A DNA stretch of 64,000 bases from Desulfomicrobium baculatum DSM 4028 (GCF_000023225.1 NC_013173.1:1490501-1554500), one strand, 5' to 3'; positions 38,252-48,387 are shown, counted from the first letter of the stretch. A program made the numbers and translations. The notes: generated by a model from the sequence alone, not told the origin.

Positions 38252-38428
38252 GCGGGGCGCTTCAACGAGCAGATCAAGCGCAATTTGCGGCGGTTCCCTG
38301 AGGACTTTATACTTATGTTGACCGTAAAGGATAAAGCCAGGGTGATCGCAAATTGCGACCACCTCGGAAAGCTGAGATTTTCACCATGTAATGATGGTGA
38401 ATTGAGATATGGGGAATTGCCATTATAG
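38252..38428 (+). pseudogene. Remnant of an ORF6N-domain (phage antirepressor-like) gene
   Basis: Directly after the helicase stop, the same frame reads FNEQIKRNLRRFPEDFILML and VIANCDHLGKLRFSP and stops at 38426-38428. ORF6N-domain proteins (common in prophages and mobile islands) carry very similar 'VKRNLERFPEDFMFQLT' and 'ANCDHLRKLKFSP' strings. The N-terminal half and the usual C-terminal part are missing and no start codon with a ribosome binding site is present, so it is a scar. Confidence 0.6.
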
Positions 38429-38543
38429 CCCATTTCCCGATCGGGTAGATGCAGCATGACAACGCGGTGGAGAGCGGTTACATTCCTGAGCGCCAAGCGG
38501 CCAATCGCTTTCATGAACACGAACCGCTCATCAGGAGTGACGC

Positions 38544-39878
38544 ATGTATTCGCCGCGAAACGTTCCGCTCTTGACGTACGTGCGTCACGTCCTCGTAGCC
38601 CGGCTCGCGCTCATGGCCACCGTCATCGCCCTGACTCTGGCCACTCTGGCCTATCTGGCGGAAGAGCGCATGTTGGAGGAGGCGGTGGTGGCCGAGGCGC
38701 AGGAGGATCTCGCGGAACTGGTGGAGCGCACCCGCGCGATTGTCTCTCATGACGGGCTGAAGCCCCTGGACGCCTTTCGTCTGGCGGTCGGGGAAAAAAT
38801 CGCCGCCAATGCCAGGAAAAGCAGGCGTGGCAAGGTCGTCTACGCCAGATTTTTCAAGCCGGGCATCTCCGGCGCAGAGGAGTATCTGGACCAAACCTTT
38901 GTGTTGCACGAGGCGGTGCGCGCGCACGCCCATGCAGGCAAGAGCCCCGAGCCCAATGCCGGGGCCTGGTCGGAAACGGTCTTTATCGCTGATATCCTCT
39001 GCGTCCACGCCATACTTCCCATAGACGAGTTTGGACGGAGTGATACCGGCCAGGTCGAAATCATCTTTGTCCCAGCCCCTTCTGTGCTGGCCGCCATGGA
39101 ACGCAAAGCATTTTACACCGTCGGTGCCGTCGCGTTCGTCGCTCTGGCCACGGCGGCCCTCCTCTATCCGGTCATCCTGCGCCTGACCAACCGCCTCGTC
39201 GCCTTTTCCCGCAACCTGCAGGCGGCGAACTTTGAAACGTTGGCCCTGCTCGGCTGCGCCGTCGCCAAGCGGGACAGCGACACCGACGAGCACAACTACA
39301 GGGTGACCCTCTACGCCTTGCGCATGGCCGAGGCCCTTGGCCTGGACGCGGCCGGAATGCGCGCCCTGGCCAAGGGCGCCTTCCTGCACGATGTTGGCAA
39401 GATCGCCATAAGGGACAGCATCCTGCTCAAGCCCGGCAAACTCACGGAAGACGAATACGAGATCATGAAGACCCACGTCAGACACGGGCTGGAAGTGGTC
39501 GCCCGCTCGACCTGGCTGCGCGACGCGAAGGACGTTGTCGGGTGCCACCACGAAAAATTCAACGGAAAAGGGTATCCAAACGGAATAAGCGGAAAGGACA
39601 TCCCCCTCACGGCGCGGATCTTCACCGTGGCGGATGTCTTCGACGCCCTGACCTCGCGCCGGTCTTACAAGAACGCGCTGAGCTGCGCCGAGGCCCTCGA
39701 CATCCTCATGCGCGGGCGCGGGAAGCATTTCGATCCCAAGATAGTCGACACCTTCGCCACCATGGCCGCGCCCCTGCATGAACGATACGCCCACAGGTCC
39801 GGCCGTGACCTGAGCGCGGAACTGATCGACGTCGCCTGGAAATATTTTCATGTCGGGACCGACACGCTGGTCTCGTGA
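38544..39878 (+). CDS. Membrane HD-GYP domain protein, probable c-di-GMP phosphodiesterase
   Basis: A 444-residue protein with two membrane helices (about residues 17-39 and 188-212) that flank an extracytoplasmic sensor domain. The C-terminal HD-GYP domain has HDVGK (His282-Asp283), HHEKFNGKGYPNG (Gly343-Tyr344-Pro345), the metal-site histidines and DVFDALTSRRSYK. Such enzymes hydrolyse c-di-GMP. No GGDEF gene is adjacent, but a surface-protein export cluster is in the same window. GGAG precedes the ATG. Confidence 0.88.
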   Translation: MYSPRNVPLLTYVRHVLVARLALMATVIALTLATLAYLAEERMLEEAVVAEAQEDLAELVERTRAIVSHDGLKPLDAFRLAVGEKIAANARKSRRGKVVYARFFKPGISGAEEYLDQTFVLHEAVRAHAHAGKSPEPNAGAWSETVFIADILCVHAILPIDEFGRSDTGQVEIIFVPAPSVLAAMERKAFYTVGAVAFVALATAALLYPVILRLTNRLVAFSRNLQAANFETLALLGCAVAKRDSDTDEHNYRVTLYALRMAEALGLDAAGMRALAKGAFLHDVGKIAIRDSILLKPGKLTEDEYEIMKTHVRHGLEVVARSTWLRDAKDVVGCHHEKFNGKGYPNGISGKDIPLTARIFTVADVFDALTSRRSYKNALSCAEALDILMRGRGKHFDPKIVDTFATMAAPLHERYAHRSGRDLSAELIDVAWKYFHVGTDTLVS

Positions 39879-39987
39879 CGGTCCGTTGAAGTATTCCTGA
39901 CCACTGGCTTGAATTGCCTGGCAGGCATTGTGCGGCCGACCTGCCGGGATACCACGAACGTTCAATTCGTGAGGGGTTTCTTTCGAT

Positions 39988-42381
39988 TCAAGACTCGCGT
40001 TTTCCGCCCGCCAGTTTTTCCTTTTCGCCCAGCCCCCATCGCCAGTTCCGAATCTCCGGCAGATCTTCGCCGTGCTCCTCGATGTACTGCCGGTGCTCGA
40101 TGAGTTTGTCGCGGATGGCCTGCTTGGCATACGCGGCCGTGGCGCCGACCTGCGGCACGCGATCGATGACGTCGGCCATGAGGCGAAAGCGGTCGAGGTC
40201 GTTCACGACCACCATGTCGAACGGCGTCGTGGTCGACCCTTCCTCCTTGAAGCCGCGCACGTGAAGGTTCCCATGGTTGGTGCGACGGTAGGTCAGCCGG
40301 TGGATCAGCCACGGGTAGCCGTGGTAGGCAAAGATGACCGGCTTGTCGGTAGTGAACAGCGTGTCGAAATCGCCGTCGCTCAAGCCGTGTGGGTGCTCGC
40401 GGTGATGCTGCAGCTTCATGAGATCGACCACGTTCACCACCCGGATTTTCAAGGCCGGGAAATGTTCGCGCAGGAGCTGCACTGCCGCCAGGGTTTCGAG
40501 GGTGGGCACGTCGCCGCAGCAGGCCATGACGACATCCGGCTCGCAGCCCTGGTCATTGCTGGCCCACGGCCAGATGCCGATGCCGGCGGCGCAGTGCTTG
40601 ACGGCGGCGTCCATGTCCAGCCACTGCGGCCCGGGCTGCTTTCCGGCCACGACCACGTTCACGCAGTTGCGGCTGCGCAGGCATTGATCCGTCACGCAGA
40701 GCAGGGTGTTCGCATCGGGCGGGAGATAGACGCGGATGACCTCGGACTTCTTGTTGGCTGCGACATCGATGAAGCCTGGGTCCTGATGGCTGAAGCCATT
40801 GTGGTCCTGCCGCCAGACATGTGACGAGAGCAGGTAGTTGAGGGAGGCGATGGGGCGGCGCCAGGGAATCCCGCGCGTGACGTCCAGCCACTTGGCGTGC
40901 TGGTTGAACATCGAATCCACGATGTGGATGAACGCTTCATAGCAGGAAAAGAAGCCGTGGCGGCCGGTCAGGAGATACCCTTCGAGCCAGCCCTCGCACT
41001 GGTGCTCGCTCAGCATCTCCATGACCCGGCCATCGGGCGCGACGTGCTCGTCGCCGGGGACGATGGCCGCCATCGAGCAGCGGCTGGTGACCTCGAACAC
41101 CGCGCCCCAGCGGTTCGAGCTCGTCTCGTCCGGGCTGAAGACGCGGAAGGTGGATGGGTTGCGTGCAATCACGTCGCGGATGAACTCGCCCTGCACGCGG
41201 GTGGCCTCGGCGTCCACCGCGCCGGGTTTCGGGACCTTGACCGCGTAGTCGCCGAAATCCGGCAGGCGCAGGTCGCGCAGGAACAGGCCGCCGTTGGCGT
41301 GGGGGTTGGCGCTCATCCGGCGCTCCCCTGCCGGCGCGAGCCCGGCCAGCTCGGGGCGGAGCCGGCCGGACTTGTCGAACAGCTCCTGCGGCCGGTAGCT
41401 CTTCATCCACGTCTCCAAAAGCTTCACATGGCCTGGATGGCCCATGTCGCCCATGGGCACCTGATGCGACCGCCAGGTGCCTTCCGTGGGTTTTCCATCC
41501 ACTTCCCGCGGGCAGGTCCAGCCCTTGGGCGTGCGCAGGATGATCATCGGCCAGCGCGGCCGCTCCGTGAACCCCTGTTCGCGGGCGTCCCGCTGGATGC
41601 GCCGGATCTCGCCCACCACGCGGTCAAGAGTGGCGGCCATGAGGACGTGCATCTCCATGGGCTCGTCACCCTCGACGAAATGGGGGGTGTAGCCGTAGCC
41701 ATGGAAGAGCGCCTCCAGTTCGTCATGGGGAATACGCGCGAGCACGGTGGGACCGGCGATCTTGTAGCCGTTCAGGTGCAGGATCGGCAGCACGGCGCCG
41801 TCATGGACCGGATTCAGGAACTTGTTCGAGTGCCAGCTCGTGGCCATGGGGCCGGTCTCCGCTTCGCCATCGCCGATGACGCAGGCGACAAGGAGGTCCG
41901 GGTTGTCGAAGGCCGCTCCGAAAGCATGCGACAGCGCATAGCCCAGCTCTCCGCCCTCGTTGATCGAGCCCGGCGTCTCCGGCGAGACGTGGCTCGGGAT
42001 GCCGCCGGGGAAGGAGAACTGCTTGAAGAGCCGCGTCAGGCCCTCCTCGTCCTGCGAAATGTGGGGATAGACCTCGCTGTAGGTCCCTTCGAGATACGCG
42101 TTGGCAACAAGCCCGGGCCCGCCATGGCCCGGCCCGGTGATATTGATGATGTTCAGATCGTACGCCTTGATGATGCGGTTCAAATGCACATAGATGAAGT
42201 TCAGGCCCGGCACCGTGCCCCAGTGACCGAGCAGGCGCGGCTTGATGTGCTTCAGCATGAGCTCTTTTTTCAGCAGCGGGTTGTCATAAAGATAAATCTG
42301 GCCGACCGACAGGTAGTTGGCGGCGCGCCAGTAGGCGTCCATCATTGCAACGAGTTCCGGGGAGAGGGCCTTTGTCTGCAT
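39988..42381 (-). CDS. xfp: Phosphoketolase (xylulose-5-phosphate/fructose-6-phosphate)
   Basis: A 797-residue TPP enzyme that cleaves xylulose-5-P or fructose-6-P with phosphate to acetyl-P. Visible motifs: [37 protein letters not shown], the TPP-binding GDGEAETGP, and the C-terminal [17 protein letters not shown]. The full length is normal. It stands alone: no acetate kinase or pentose genes are next to it. The start ATG 42381 has AAGGAAA upstream. Convergent with the HD-GYP gene. Confidence 0.92.
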   Translation of the reverse strand: MQTKALSPELVAMMDAYWRAANYLSVGQIYLYDNPLLKKELMLKHIKPRLLGHWGTVPGLNFIYVHLNRIIKAYDLNIINITGPGHGGPGLVANAYLEGTYSEVYPHISQDEEGLTRLFKQFSFPGGIPSHVSPETPGSINEGGELGYALSHAFGAAFDNPDLLVACVIGDGEAETGPMATSWHSNKFLNPVHDGAVLPILHLNGYKIAGPTVLARIPHDELEALFHGYGYTPHFVEGDEPMEMHVLMAATLDRVVGEIRRIQRDAREQGFTERPRWPMIILRTPKGWTCPREVDGKPTEGTWRSHQVPMGDMGHPGHVKLLETWMKSYRPQELFDKSGRLRPELAGLAPAGERRMSANPHANGGLFLRDLRLPDFGDYAVKVPKPGAVDAEATRVQGEFIRDVIARNPSTFRVFSPDETSSNRWGAVFEVTSRCSMAAIVPGDEHVAPDGRVMEMLSEHQCEGWLEGYLLTGRHGFFSCYEAFIHIVDSMFNQHAKWLDVTRGIPWRRPIASLNYLLSSHVWRQDHNGFSHQDPGFIDVAANKKSEVIRVYLPPDANTLLCVTDQCLRSRNCVNVVVAGKQPGPQWLDMDAAVKHCAAGIGIWPWASNDQGCEPDVVMACCGDVPTLETLAAVQLLREHFPALKIRVVNVVDLMKLQHHREHPHGLSDGDFDTLFTTDKPVIFAYHGYPWLIHRLTYRRTNHGNLHVRGFKEEGSTTTPFDMVVVNDLDRFRLMADVIDRVPQVGATAAYAKQAIRDKLIEHRQYIEEHGEDLPEIRNWRWGLGEKEKLAGGKRES

Positions 42382-42883
42382 GATTTGATTTTTCCTTTAT
42401 TCAGGCCGTGAAGGGGCTTTTGCGTCGTCAACCTTTGCTTGCGCAGCTCGACGATCCTTTTTCCTTCGTCGGGCCAAGCAGCCACCAGACCAAACCGAGT
42501 TCGTCCATCCGTCTTGTTCTGCCCCACAATAACCCTGGCAAAAGGCCCCAGCGTGAAAGCCGACTCCTGCACGCCAGGGGCTCATGCCCATGCAACCTCC
42601 ATGGCAACTCCCGTGCCGGACACTGCCCCGGTGCACTTTGCTGATTACACAGGATTAATCGGAATAAGGGAGCTGGCCGGCAAAAGAAATCCATCAACCG
42701 TTCCGCCACATCCAACAAAATCGCCCTATATGACGGCACAAGGAAAAGGAGGCGCTTTGACTTAACTTTTTCATCCGCTTCGGCGCTTTCAAAATAAGTG
42801 CACATGTTCAGAGGGGGCCTTTCTCTCGCACGACATGAATGAAATGGGATGGCCGCGTTTCCCGGTATTCGTCCCCGATCAAC
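42382..42883. other. Gene-free stretch upstream of the phosphoketolase gene
   Basis: Several open frames of 60-125 codons exist on both strands, but none has a ribosome binding site, recognisable motifs or a plausible composition. The minus-strand frame starting at GTG 42572 would overlap xfp. The promoter of xfp must lie here. I see no gene. Confidence 0.6.
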
Positions 42884-42930
42884 AAAGTCGAAAGCCCCCG
42901 GACAGAGGCTGTCAGGGGGCTTTCGACTTT
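42884..42930. terminator. Strong hairpin terminator
   Basis: 16-nt perfect arms (42884-42899 and 42915-42930) enclose a 15-nt loop with an inner GACAG/CTGTC stem, followed by five T on the plus strand. It is placed at the 3' end of the minus-strand oxidoreductase remnant. Its core (CCCCCGGACAGAGGCTGTCA then GGGGG) closely resembles the terminator at 27102-27165. Confidence 0.8.
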
Positions 42931-42949
42931 TTGAGGAGGAGAGGAAATG

Positions 42950-43104
42950 CTATTGCTCGCCTGCATAGGGCCAGGCCATGAGGCCTCCTTCCATGACACG
43001 GACGTCTGTGTACCCGGCGCTTTCCAGAATGCGCTGGGCTTCGTAGCCGCTGCCTTGGGTCCGGCCGCGGTTCCTCCGATGACTATGATGCGATTGGGGA
43101 TCAT
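42950..43104 (-). pseudogene. Deletion remnant of an FAD pyridine-nucleotide oxidoreductase with C-terminal rhodanese domain
   Basis: On the minus strand the first about 19 codons from ATG 43104 read MIPNRIIVIGGTAAGPKAAA, the FAD-binding start of NADH oxidase / CoA-disulfide reductase-type enzymes. After a frame change the sequence reads GYEAQRILESAGYTDVRVME and GGLMAWPYAGEQ-stop, the end of a rhodanese domain. Such enzymes with a fused rhodanese are about 550 residues, so some 500 codons are missing between the two ends. Both ends are intact and a terminator follows, which argues for an internal deletion. Confidence 0.65.
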
Positions 43105-43226
43105 ATTCCTTTCTGTGGTCTTGTTGGTTGAAATCTGGAACTAGACTTCCCGTCGCGCGCACCCAGTCGCGGATGCGCGGCCACTATGAGGGAACGGTCC
43201 GAAACATCAGGTGTCCCTTTAACTGT

Positions 43227-43655
43227 TCAGTGGCTTTTCACAGTACGGACTCGCACTCTGGAGCGCATCAGACTCGCTGCCCCAAGCAGCATGACAAAAC
43301 CGAGGTGAAGCCAGTCGACCCACATGACAAGGGTCGGGGAGAAATAGCTCTCCGGTTGGTTCTTCATTACCCGGACGATGCCGGTCAGGACGATACCGGC
43401 CCAGCACAGGCCAACGATCACGTCCATGGCCGTCCAGGCCGGGCGGCGCAGGACGCGGGGCAGCCGCCAGCCGAGAATGGCCAGCAGCACGATGGCCAGG
43501 ATGTAATGCGCCACGTGGTTGAAATAGTAATCCGCAGTCCAGCCGAAACCCGGCACGTCGGCCAGATAGTAGCGGGCAAAGATGGGCATCTGGGCGAAGC
43601 CCGTGAAGGCCAGGGCAAAAACCGTCAGGCGAAAAACAAGGGTTCGGCTATTCAT
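43227..43655 (-). CDS. Membrane b-type cytochrome-like subunit
   Basis: A 142-residue membrane protein, start ATG 43655 with GGAGG 6 nt upstream. About four helices are visible: FRLTVFALAFTGFAQMPIFA, HVAHYILAIVLLAILGW, AMDVIVGLCWAGIVLTGIV and WVDWLHLGFVMLLGAA. Histidines in helix 2 and in the last helix (HLGF) could bind haem. It overlaps the upstream ferredoxin gene by 8 bp and probably anchors it and passes electrons to or from quinone. The assignment as cytochrome b rests on composition and context. Confidence 0.55.
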   Translation of the reverse strand: MNSRTLVFRLTVFALAFTGFAQMPIFARYYLADVPGFGWTADYYFNHVAHYILAIVLLAILGWRLPRVLRRPAWTAMDVIVGLCWAGIVLTGIVRVMKNQPESYFSPTLVMWVDWLHLGFVMLLGAASLMRSRVRVRTVKSH

Positions 43656-44613
43656 GGTCGTCCTCCGAGGTCGCGCCGCGCACCAGATGCAGCACTCCGG
43701 CCATGATTCCCACCAGCGGGGCCCCATACACGGCGCGAGCCAGCAATTCTTCCTTGGCAAACGGATTGCCGACCGAAGCCAGATGCGGCTTGCCCGGTCC
43801 CAGTTCGATGGCCTGGTTCAGCGCTTCAAAGGGTACGGGGGAAACGTAGAAAGTGTTGGTGCCGCCGTTTTCCGTGTCGCCATAGATGAACCCTCCGGTG
43901 CGCGTGGACAGTTCCCGGGCCTGGGCCAGGATTTCATCGCGCGGGCCGATGGTCTGCACGCCTTCGGGGCAGACCTCGATGCAGGCCGGAGTCTCGCCCA
44001 GGGCCACCCGGTCCCGGCAGCGGTCGCACTTGTACATGACGCCGTTGCCGGCAAAGCCCGGAGCCAGCTTCAGATACAGGCCAACGCCCGTCTGGCGTTC
44101 GGGGATGTGCCAGGGGCAGACATCCTTGCATTTGGACCCGCCCAGGCAGATTTCGTCATTGATGCTGACAATGCCCTTGGCGTCCTTGGATGCCGCGCCC
44201 CACGGGCAGAGGTTGGCGCAGGGCGGGTTCTGGCAGTGCAGGCAGCGCCTTGGGATGTGCAGCTCGAAGGGCTCGCCGTTGTATTCGCCCGTGGCGGTCT
44301 GTATGTAGAGCCAGTTGTAGGGGGTCAGGCGGTCGTCCACATCCTGTTTGTCCGACCAGTCGGCGGCCTTGACCTTGGCCGGGTACATCTTGGGGAAGGG
44401 CTTTTGCGGCTGCGGGTACTTGTGCCCGTTGGTCTCACGGCAGGCTTCCACGCACGCGCCGCAGGCGATGCATTTGGAGATGTCCAGCAGTGTGGCCAGC
44501 ACGACATGCTCAGCGGTTGCTGCGCCCCCAGTGTTTGCCGCCGCCGGGCGCGCCACGGCTGCTGTGGCGGCTGCCAGACCGGCCGCGAGGAAGTGTCTAC
44601 GATTGACTTTCAT
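43648..44613 (-). CDS. Tat-exported four-cluster ferredoxin (HybA-like)
   Basis: A 321-residue protein with a Tat signal (NRRHFLAAGLAAATAAV). Four 4Fe-4S Cys groups are seen: CIACGACVEAC, CLHCQNPPCANLC, CLGGSKCKDVC and CDRCRDR...CIEVC. A C-terminal hydrophobic anchor follows (APLVGIMAGVLHLV). This is the electron-transfer subunit type of periplasmic hydrogenases, formate dehydrogenases and related complexes (HybA/FdnH). No catalytic subunit is next to it. Likely partner: the membrane protein encoded by the overlapping downstream gene. Confidence 0.82.
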   Translation of the reverse strand: MKVNRRHFLAAGLAAATAAVARPAAANTGGAATAEHVVLATLLDISKCIACGACVEACRETNGHKYPQPQKPFPKMYPAKVKAADWSDKQDVDDRLTPYNWLYIQTATGEYNGEPFELHIPRRCLHCQNPPCANLCPWGAASKDAKGIVSINDEICLGGSKCKDVCPWHIPERQTGVGLYLKLAPGFAGNGVMYKCDRCRDRVALGETPACIEVCPEGVQTIGPRDEILAQARELSTRTGGFIYGDTENGGTNTFYVSPVPFEALNQAIELGPGKPHLASVGNPFAKEELLARAVYGAPLVGIMAGVLHLVRGATSEDDHE

Positions 44614-44658
44614 GTATCTCTCCGACGTATCCGTTATGCGAGTTTCAAAGGCATGTAT

Positions 44659-44904
44659 TCATTCTGCCGTATTTTCTTTCGGCAGTCGTACCGTCAGCAC
44701 CGGCACCGTGCTGAGTCTTACGACCTTGTTTGCCACGGATCCGAGCAGCATGTCCATGAAGGCCCTGCGTCCGTGAGCGCCCATGACCACCAGATCGTTG
44801 TTCCCGGTATGAATTTCGGCCAGGATGCGTGCGGCCGGGTCTCCGGCCTGGATTTTCAGTTCGGCGCCGGACACGGGGCAGCGGGGACTGTCCGTGACTT
44901 TCAT
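44659..44904 (-). CDS. Truncated universal stress protein (C-terminal half)
   Basis: 81 residues that match only the second half of UspA: GDPAARILAEIHTGNNDLVV, then MGAHGRRAFMDMLLGSVANK and PVLTVRLP, including the ATP-binding G-x2-G-x9-GS type motif. The first about 65-70 residues of the usual fold, including its first strand and Walker-like Asp, are absent. The Zn-ribbon gene ends only 9 bp upstream, so a 5' deletion that fused the two neighbours is plausible. It may be a pseudogene. Confidence 0.6.
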   Translation of the reverse strand: MKVTDSPRCPVSGAELKIQAGDPAARILAEIHTGNNDLVVMGAHGRRAFMDMLLGSVANKVVRLSTVPVLTVRLPKENTAE

Positions 44905-44913
44905 CCTTGTTCG

Positions 44914-45135
44914 TTATTCTTCACACGTGGCGCTGGTCTCGATTTCCCGGCATTCCGGGTTGCTCATGCACGGCGCTTCCTTTTCCTTCATCACCTTGGT
45001 TCCGCTCGCTCCGCGTTCGACAATGAACCGCTTTCCACATCCGGGGCAGGCATGAAACTGCGGAGCATAGTCTTCGCCCTGGGTGACGGTTACGCTTTGC
45101 CGGCAATACGGACAGTCGACTGTGACTGCGGACAT
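44914..45135 (-). CDS. Small zinc-ribbon protein
   Basis: 73 residues from ATG 45135, with AAGGAGG five bases upstream. An N-terminal zinc ribbon (CPYCRQSV ... CPGCGKRF) is followed by a second Cys pair near the end (CMSNPEC). Metal binding is likely, function unknown. Part of the minus-strand cluster downstream of the sigma-54 promoter. Confidence 0.65.
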   Translation of the reverse strand: MSAVTVDCPYCRQSVTVTQGEDYAPQFHACPGCGKRFIVERGASGTKVMKEKEAPCMSNPECREIETSATCEE

Positions 45136-45172
45136 GGGTTCCTCCTTGTGACAGGTTTGCACGTTCAAGGGT

Positions 45173-45400
45173 TCACGCCTTTCTGACCTGGAACAGATAG
45201 TCGCCGCCGTTCTTCACATCATGGGCAGGCGGGATGAGCTGAAAGCTGCACTCCGGATGCACCCTGCGCAGATCGGGTAGAAAGGATGCGTCGTTGACCA
45301 GAATCAGCATGGATTCTCCGGCTTCAAGTCTTTTGATGAGCGCGCATGCCGTGAGCATGCCAAAAAAATCCACCGTGTTCCGCATGTCGAGTGTGTTCAT
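45173..45400 (-). CDS. TusA-like fold protein lacking the catalytic CPxP motif
   Basis: 75 residues that follow the TusA/SirA layout: LDMRN at the start, a helix (LTACALIKRLEAGE), a strand (SMLILVND), a second helix and a terminal strand (DYLFQVRKA). The family's CPxP motif is replaced by DFFG, so it cannot carry sulfur at that Cys; Cys19 in the helix is a different position. First gene after the sigma-54 promoter at 45445-45460. Remote similarity, so the fold call is tentative. Confidence 0.5.
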   Translation of the reverse strand: MNTLDMRNTVDFFGMLTACALIKRLEAGESMLILVNDASFLPDLRRVHPECSFQLIPPAHDVKNGGDYLFQVRKA

Positions 45401-45444
45401 AACAATTATCCTCGCATGCCGGCCAGTGCCGACATTTTTTCTTT

Positions 45445-45460
45445 AGCCAGCGTCGTGCCA
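45445..45460 (-). promoter_or_regulatory. Sigma-54 (RpoN) promoter of the 45400-43227 cluster
   Basis: On the minus strand the sequence is TGGCACGACGCTGGCT. Against the consensus TGGCACG-N4-TTGCW only one defined position differs (G for T at the second base of the -12 element), and the GG-GC spacing is right. Transcription would start near 45433, about 33 bp before the ATG at 45400. A sigma-54 activator gene stands divergently next to it. Confidence 0.8.
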
Positions 45461-45547
45461 GAACGTCGCTTTTCCGGGATCGCTCTTTTTTATAGAAATA
45501 ATATTCTGAAATAATGGATTTAAATTTAATAGGCGCGACGTTTTCTT

Positions 45548-45618
45548 GTTCACGATGAACCGAGGTGTTGCGTTTTGAGTGTTCACTAAGTAAACAGGTG
45601 AACAGATGTTATGTTCAC
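45548..45618. promoter_or_regulatory. Repeated TGTTCAC sites, candidate upstream activator sequences
   Basis: Four occurrences of the same word in both orientations: palindrome GTTCACGATGAAC (45548-45560), TGTTCAC (45580-45586) with its complement GTGAACA (45598-45604), and TGTTCAC (45612-45618). They lie about 90-160 bp upstream of the sigma-54 promoter on the minus strand and just before the activator gene, the usual distance for enhancer sites. Confidence 0.65.
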
Positions 45619-45649
45619 AAACAAAGCAGAAGGGCATGGAGCAGTAGGG

Positions 45650-47014
<1,365 letters not shown>

Positions 47015-47236
47015 GGCTGCGCAGAAACAGGAGGAAGGGGCAGCGTTGCGGAGCGTGGTGGTGCTGGACCGGGCTGTTCGGCAAGTACTGCTTTGGCAGT
47101 ACGCAAGGGGTTTGCGTTGCTGAAGCACATCCGTATTTCAAAAAACAAATGCTCGTGTAACTTGCCGTTATCGTAAACGTTCGTGTTCGCGGCTGAAATT
47201 GATTCAGGGCACTTTCCCGCCACGGCATCCCTTCCC

Positions 47237-47265
47237 TTGACACTGCGGTGAATACCCCGCACAAT
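47237..47265 (+). promoter_or_regulatory. Sigma-70 promoter of the Fic gene with overlapping inverted repeat
   Basis: TTGACA (47237-47242), a 17-bp spacer and CACAAT (47260-47265). Transcription would start at about 47271-47273, at the ATG of the Fic gene, so the message would be leaderless. An inverted repeat GCGGTGA (47245-47251) / TCACCGC (47265-47271) covers spacer and start point and may be an operator. Confidence 0.6.
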
Positions 47266-47271
47266 CACCGC

Positions 47272-48387
47272 ATGATAAGCGGAGAAAAAAAATACATCTG
47301 GCAGCAGGACGACTGGCCGCGTTGGGTTTACGACCTGAAGCGGCTGTTGCCGTTGCTTTCACAGGTGCACTTGGCCCAGGGGCACTTGCTGGGGCGGATG
47401 CATGATGTCGGGATGGAGCTGCGCGATGAGGCTACGCTTCGGGTTTTGTCGATGGACGTGCTCAAGACCAGTGAGATCGAAGGCGAGAAACTCAACCTTG
47501 AGTCGGTCCGGTCCTCCATTGCCAGACGTTTGGGCCTCGATATCGGGGCGTTGGCACCGGCGGACCGCCACGTCGATGGGGTGGTGGACATGGTGCTGGA
47601 TGCGACCCAGCGCCACGCCGATATCCTGACCGCCGAGCGGCTGTTCGGCTGGCATGCGGCCTTGTTTCCGACGGGCTACAGCGGTCTGGCCAGGATTCGG
47701 GTCGGGGCCTGGCGTGATGACAGCCAGGGGCCGATGCAGGTCGTGTCCGGCCCTGTTCAGCGCCGCCGGGTTCACTACGAAGCGCCTCCGGCGGCCATGC
47801 TGGATGCCAAGTTGTTTGAATTTCTGCGCTGGTTCAACGCCCCGCACGATGAAGATCCCGTCATTACGGCGGGAATAGCCCATCTCTGGTTCGTGACCAT
47901 TCATCCTTTTGATGACGGCAATGGCCGCATCGCCCGCGCCGTGGGTGACATGGCCCTGGCAGGGGCTGATCACTGCGTGCAGCGCTACTACAGCGTGTCT
48001 GCGCAATTGCTGCGCGAGCGCAAGGATTACTACGACTGGCTGGAACGAACCCAGAAGGGAACGCTTGATGTCACGGACTGGCTTGAGTGGTTTTTGGGAT
48101 GTTTGCTGCGTGCCGTTCAAGGGGCCGAAAGCACGCTCTCGGCAGTGCTGGCCAAGGCCGGTTTCTGGAGTCGCTGGGCTGGGGTGTCCATGAACGAGCG
48201 GCAGATCAAGCTGCTCAACAAGCTGCTTGATGGTTTCGACGGAAAGCTGACCAGCAGCAAATGGGCCGCCATCGCCAAATGCTCCCAGGACACCGCCCTG
48301 CGCGATATTTCCGACCTGCTCGCCAAGGGCGTGCTGGTCAAATCCGCAGCCAGCGGCCGCAGCACGAGCTATGAGCTGACGACGTGA
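47272..48387 (+). CDS. Fic-domain AMP-transferase with N-terminal inhibitory helix
   Basis: A 371-residue protein (ATG 47272; a GTG at 47248 is possible). The N-terminal DUF4172-like region carries an inhibitory-type motif TSEIEG, (S/T)xxxE(G/N). The Fic core has HPFDDGNGRIAR with the catalytic His211. The C-terminal about 80 residues form a winged helix (MNERQIKLLNKLLDG ... ALRDISDLLAKGVLV). Such proteins transfer AMP to target proteins and are autoinhibited. It opens a patch of toxin-antitoxin-like genes. Confidence 0.85.
   Translation: MISGEKKYIWQQDDWPRWVYDLKRLLPLLSQVHLAQGHLLGRMHDVGMELRDEATLRVLSMDVLKTSEIEGEKLNLESVRSSIARRLGLDIGALAPADRHVDGVVDMVLDATQRHADILTAERLFGWHAALFPTGYSGLARIRVGAWRDDSQGPMQVVSGPVQRRRVHYEAPPAAMLDAKLFEFLRWFNAPHDEDPVITAGIAHLWFVTIHPFDDGNGRIARAVGDMALAGADHCVQRYYSVSAQLLRERKDYYDWLERTQKGTLDVTDWLEWFLGCLLRAVQGAESTLSAVLAKAGFWSRWAGVSMNERQIKLLNKLLDGFDGKLTSSKWAAIAKCSQDTALRDISDLLAKGVLVKSAASGRSTSYELTT

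Noticed and set aside
40897-42411. Plus-strand frame (504 codons) over the phosphoketolase gene
   Set aside because: Shadow of a well-recognised enzyme on the minus strand.
42342-42572. Minus-strand frame of 76 codons starting at GTG 42572
   Set aside because: It overlaps the start of xfp by 40 nt, has no ribosome binding site and no recognisable motif.
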